Assembly (NCBI RefSeq): GCF_029868625.1
Contig: NZ_JARWOJ010000179.1
Location: 1 to 39,254, forward strand
DNA: 39,254 nt
From: Nocardia neocaledoniensis
Lineage (GTDB): Bacteria > Actinomycetota > Actinomycetes > Mycobacteriales > Mycobacteriaceae
Reading direction: 5' to 3'
This document shows positions 38,204 to 39,254 of the stretch, piece by piece. Under the pieces are notes generated by a model that did not search any database, was not told the origin of the DNA, and worked only from the letters and a program-made list of their open reading frames with translations. Numbering within the stretch: the stretch's first letter is position 1; each line of letters starts with the position of its first letter. The position numbers were made by a program, and so were the translations under genes.

Positions 38204-38295
38204 TTTCAGATACCTCCAAAGACCGTGGTGATTACCGATGCTACCTGCCCGCCGCGCGTCACGGGCCGTCGCCCGAGGCGGTGTTCGCCACTCGT

Positions 38296-39254
38296 TCAAC
38301 CGCCGACGGTGGCGGCCGCCGCGGTGAGTTCGGCGAGCAGCCTGCTGCCGGTGAAGCGGCGCGCGTCCCCGGCTTCCGCCTCGCGGATCAGCTCGGTGAG
38401 CCGGCGATTGACCGGTGTCGGGTGCCCGACCATCTCGCCCAGACGCACGATTTCGCCGCACAACCACGCGATTTCGGTCCGGCGTCCGAGGGCGAGGTCG
38501 TCGGCCATGGACGAGCGCGCCAGGGGGTCGATCGCCAGGACTTTGCCGAAGACGCGGCGGAAGATCGGGTCGGGTACCCGCAACAGGTGCACCATCAGTT
38601 CGGGGGGCACCGGCGTCAGCTGGGCGGGCCGAATTCGCGCAGTGTTCATCACCGCGAGCGCCTCGCCCTGGGCCAGCGCGAGGCAGCGGCGGTAGTCGCG
38701 CTCGGCGAGTTCCTCGCGCAGCGGGCGCCCCGACAGCGCGTTGATGGGATTGTTCAGGTTGAGCAGCAGCTTGGCCCACTGCACCGGGCGCAGGTCACGG
38801 TGCCTGCGCAGCGGGAGCCCGGCGGCGCGGAAGCGCTCGGCGAACCGGTCGACCACCGGATCGTCCTGCACCGCCACCACACCGTCGCTGGCCCGGTGGA
38901 ACCGGCCGCTGCCGTTGTGCACGACGTTGAACATGACCATGCCGGCCAGCACGATGCTGGTGGGCAGGATCTCCCGGATCAGGGTGTCGTTGCCGATGCC
39001 GTTCTGCAGGCTCACCACCGGTGTGCCCGGGCGTAGCCTGCCCGCGACGGACCGGACCGCGGCGGCGGTGGCCGCGGACTTCACGGTGACCAGCACGAGG
39101 TCGGCCAGCTCGGGTTCGTCCGGCTCGAGCGCCAGCCCGAACCGGTCGGGCGGCACCTCGGTCGCGCCGCCGTCGAGGTCGGTGAGCCGCAGCCCGTGCT
39201 CGGCGATGTCGTCGAGGATCCGCTGACGCCCGACGAAGATGACGTCCATGCCCG
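38296..39254 (-). CDS. Ketopantoate-reductase-like (PanE/ApbA) protein, N-terminus outside window
   Basis: The PanE/ApbA family reduces 2-dehydropantoate to pantoate, or acts on other 2-oxo acids. The frame remains open at the right window edge. Residues seen begin [20 protein letters not shown], so the first about 25 residues, including the GxGxxG NADP-binding motif, are missing. [50 protein letters not shown] and [18 protein letters not shown] are family segments, with catalytic Lys in WAKLLLN. It may be a paralogue rather than the pantothenate enzyme. In M. tuberculosis the gene next to tatA is pafC, so this is a rearranged edge. Confidence 0.85.
   Translation of the reverse strand, partial: GMDVIFVGRQRILDDIAEHGLRLTDLDGGATEVPPDRFGLALEPDEPELADLVLVTVKSAATAAAVRSVAGRLRPGTPVVSLQNGIGNDTLIREILPTSIVLAGMVMFNVVHNGSGRFHRASDGVVAVQDDPVVDRFAERFRAAGLPLRRHRDLRPVQWAKLLLNLNNPINALSGRPLREELAERDYRRCLALAQGEALAVMNTARIRPAQLTPVPPELMVHLLRVPDPIFRRVFGKVLAIDPLARSSMADDLALGRRTEIAWLCGEIVRLGEMVGHPTPVNRRLTELIREAEAGDARRFTGSRLLAELTAAAATVGG

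Noticed and set aside
33879..38231. A very long open frame (about 1450 codons) on the plus strand
   Set aside because: It is antisense to helY, tatC and tatA. Its product is Arg/His/Gly-rich low-complexity text, the usual shadow of high-GC genes.

Overview
The window is high-GC actinobacterial chromosome, most likely Nocardia or a close mycolic-acid relative such as Rhodococcus. Much of it keeps the gene order of Mycobacterium tuberculosis Rv2062c-Rv2094c: cobN, cobG, cobH, cobIJ, cobK, cobL, an Rv2073c-type SDR, an Rv2074-type F420 enzyme, pepE, the Rv2090 exonuclease, an Rv2091c-type protein, helY, tatC, tatA. Everything is inferred by reading the sequence; no database search was run.

Layout. 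1-2.1 kb: the 3' part of a 4-hydroxy-2-oxovalerate aldolase (steroid or aromatic meta-cleavage), a strong hairpin, then a LysR regulator. 2-12.1 kb: accessory genes. These are two small membrane proteins, an MFS exporter fused to three extra beta-sandwich domains, a Sir2 deacylase coupled to a DUF1801-like protein, a second MFS protein, a haloalkane-dehalogenase-like hydrolase lacking its catalytic His, its divergent HxlR regulator, and a thioesterase-like gene behind a KstR-like operator.

12.2-29.6 kb: cobalamin synthesis. cobN has an upstream cobalamin riboswitch. The cob genes are split by two non-cobalamin blocks. One (16.0-19.6 kb) holds a 5'-truncated TetR gene abutting a 5'-truncated SnoaL-like gene, a TPR-like protein, a MerR regulator fused to a DnaN sliding-clamp-like module, and an EcsC-like protein. 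The other (21.1-23.7 kb) holds a DRB0094-type RNA ligase and a dimethylargininase-like enzyme with its divergent Lrp/AsnC regulator. A small secreted protein occupies the place of cobM, between cobK and cobL; cobM is not in the window.

29.6-39.3 kb: conserved core. SDR (translationally coupled to cobL), F420-dependent reductase, M24 peptidase, 5'-3' exonuclease, Gln-rich DUF4333-type membrane protein, then a tatA-tatC-helY operon on the minus strand, and finally the 3' part of a ketopantoate-reductase-like gene.

Recurring signals: several starts lie 6-9 nt downstream of a TANNNT box, as expected for leaderless transcripts. At three convergent gene pairs the two TGA stops pair with one another inside one shared hairpin. 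The most unusual items are the MerR-clamp fusion, the stand-alone RNA ligase, the double-truncation junction, the His-less hydrolase, and the KstR-like operator.
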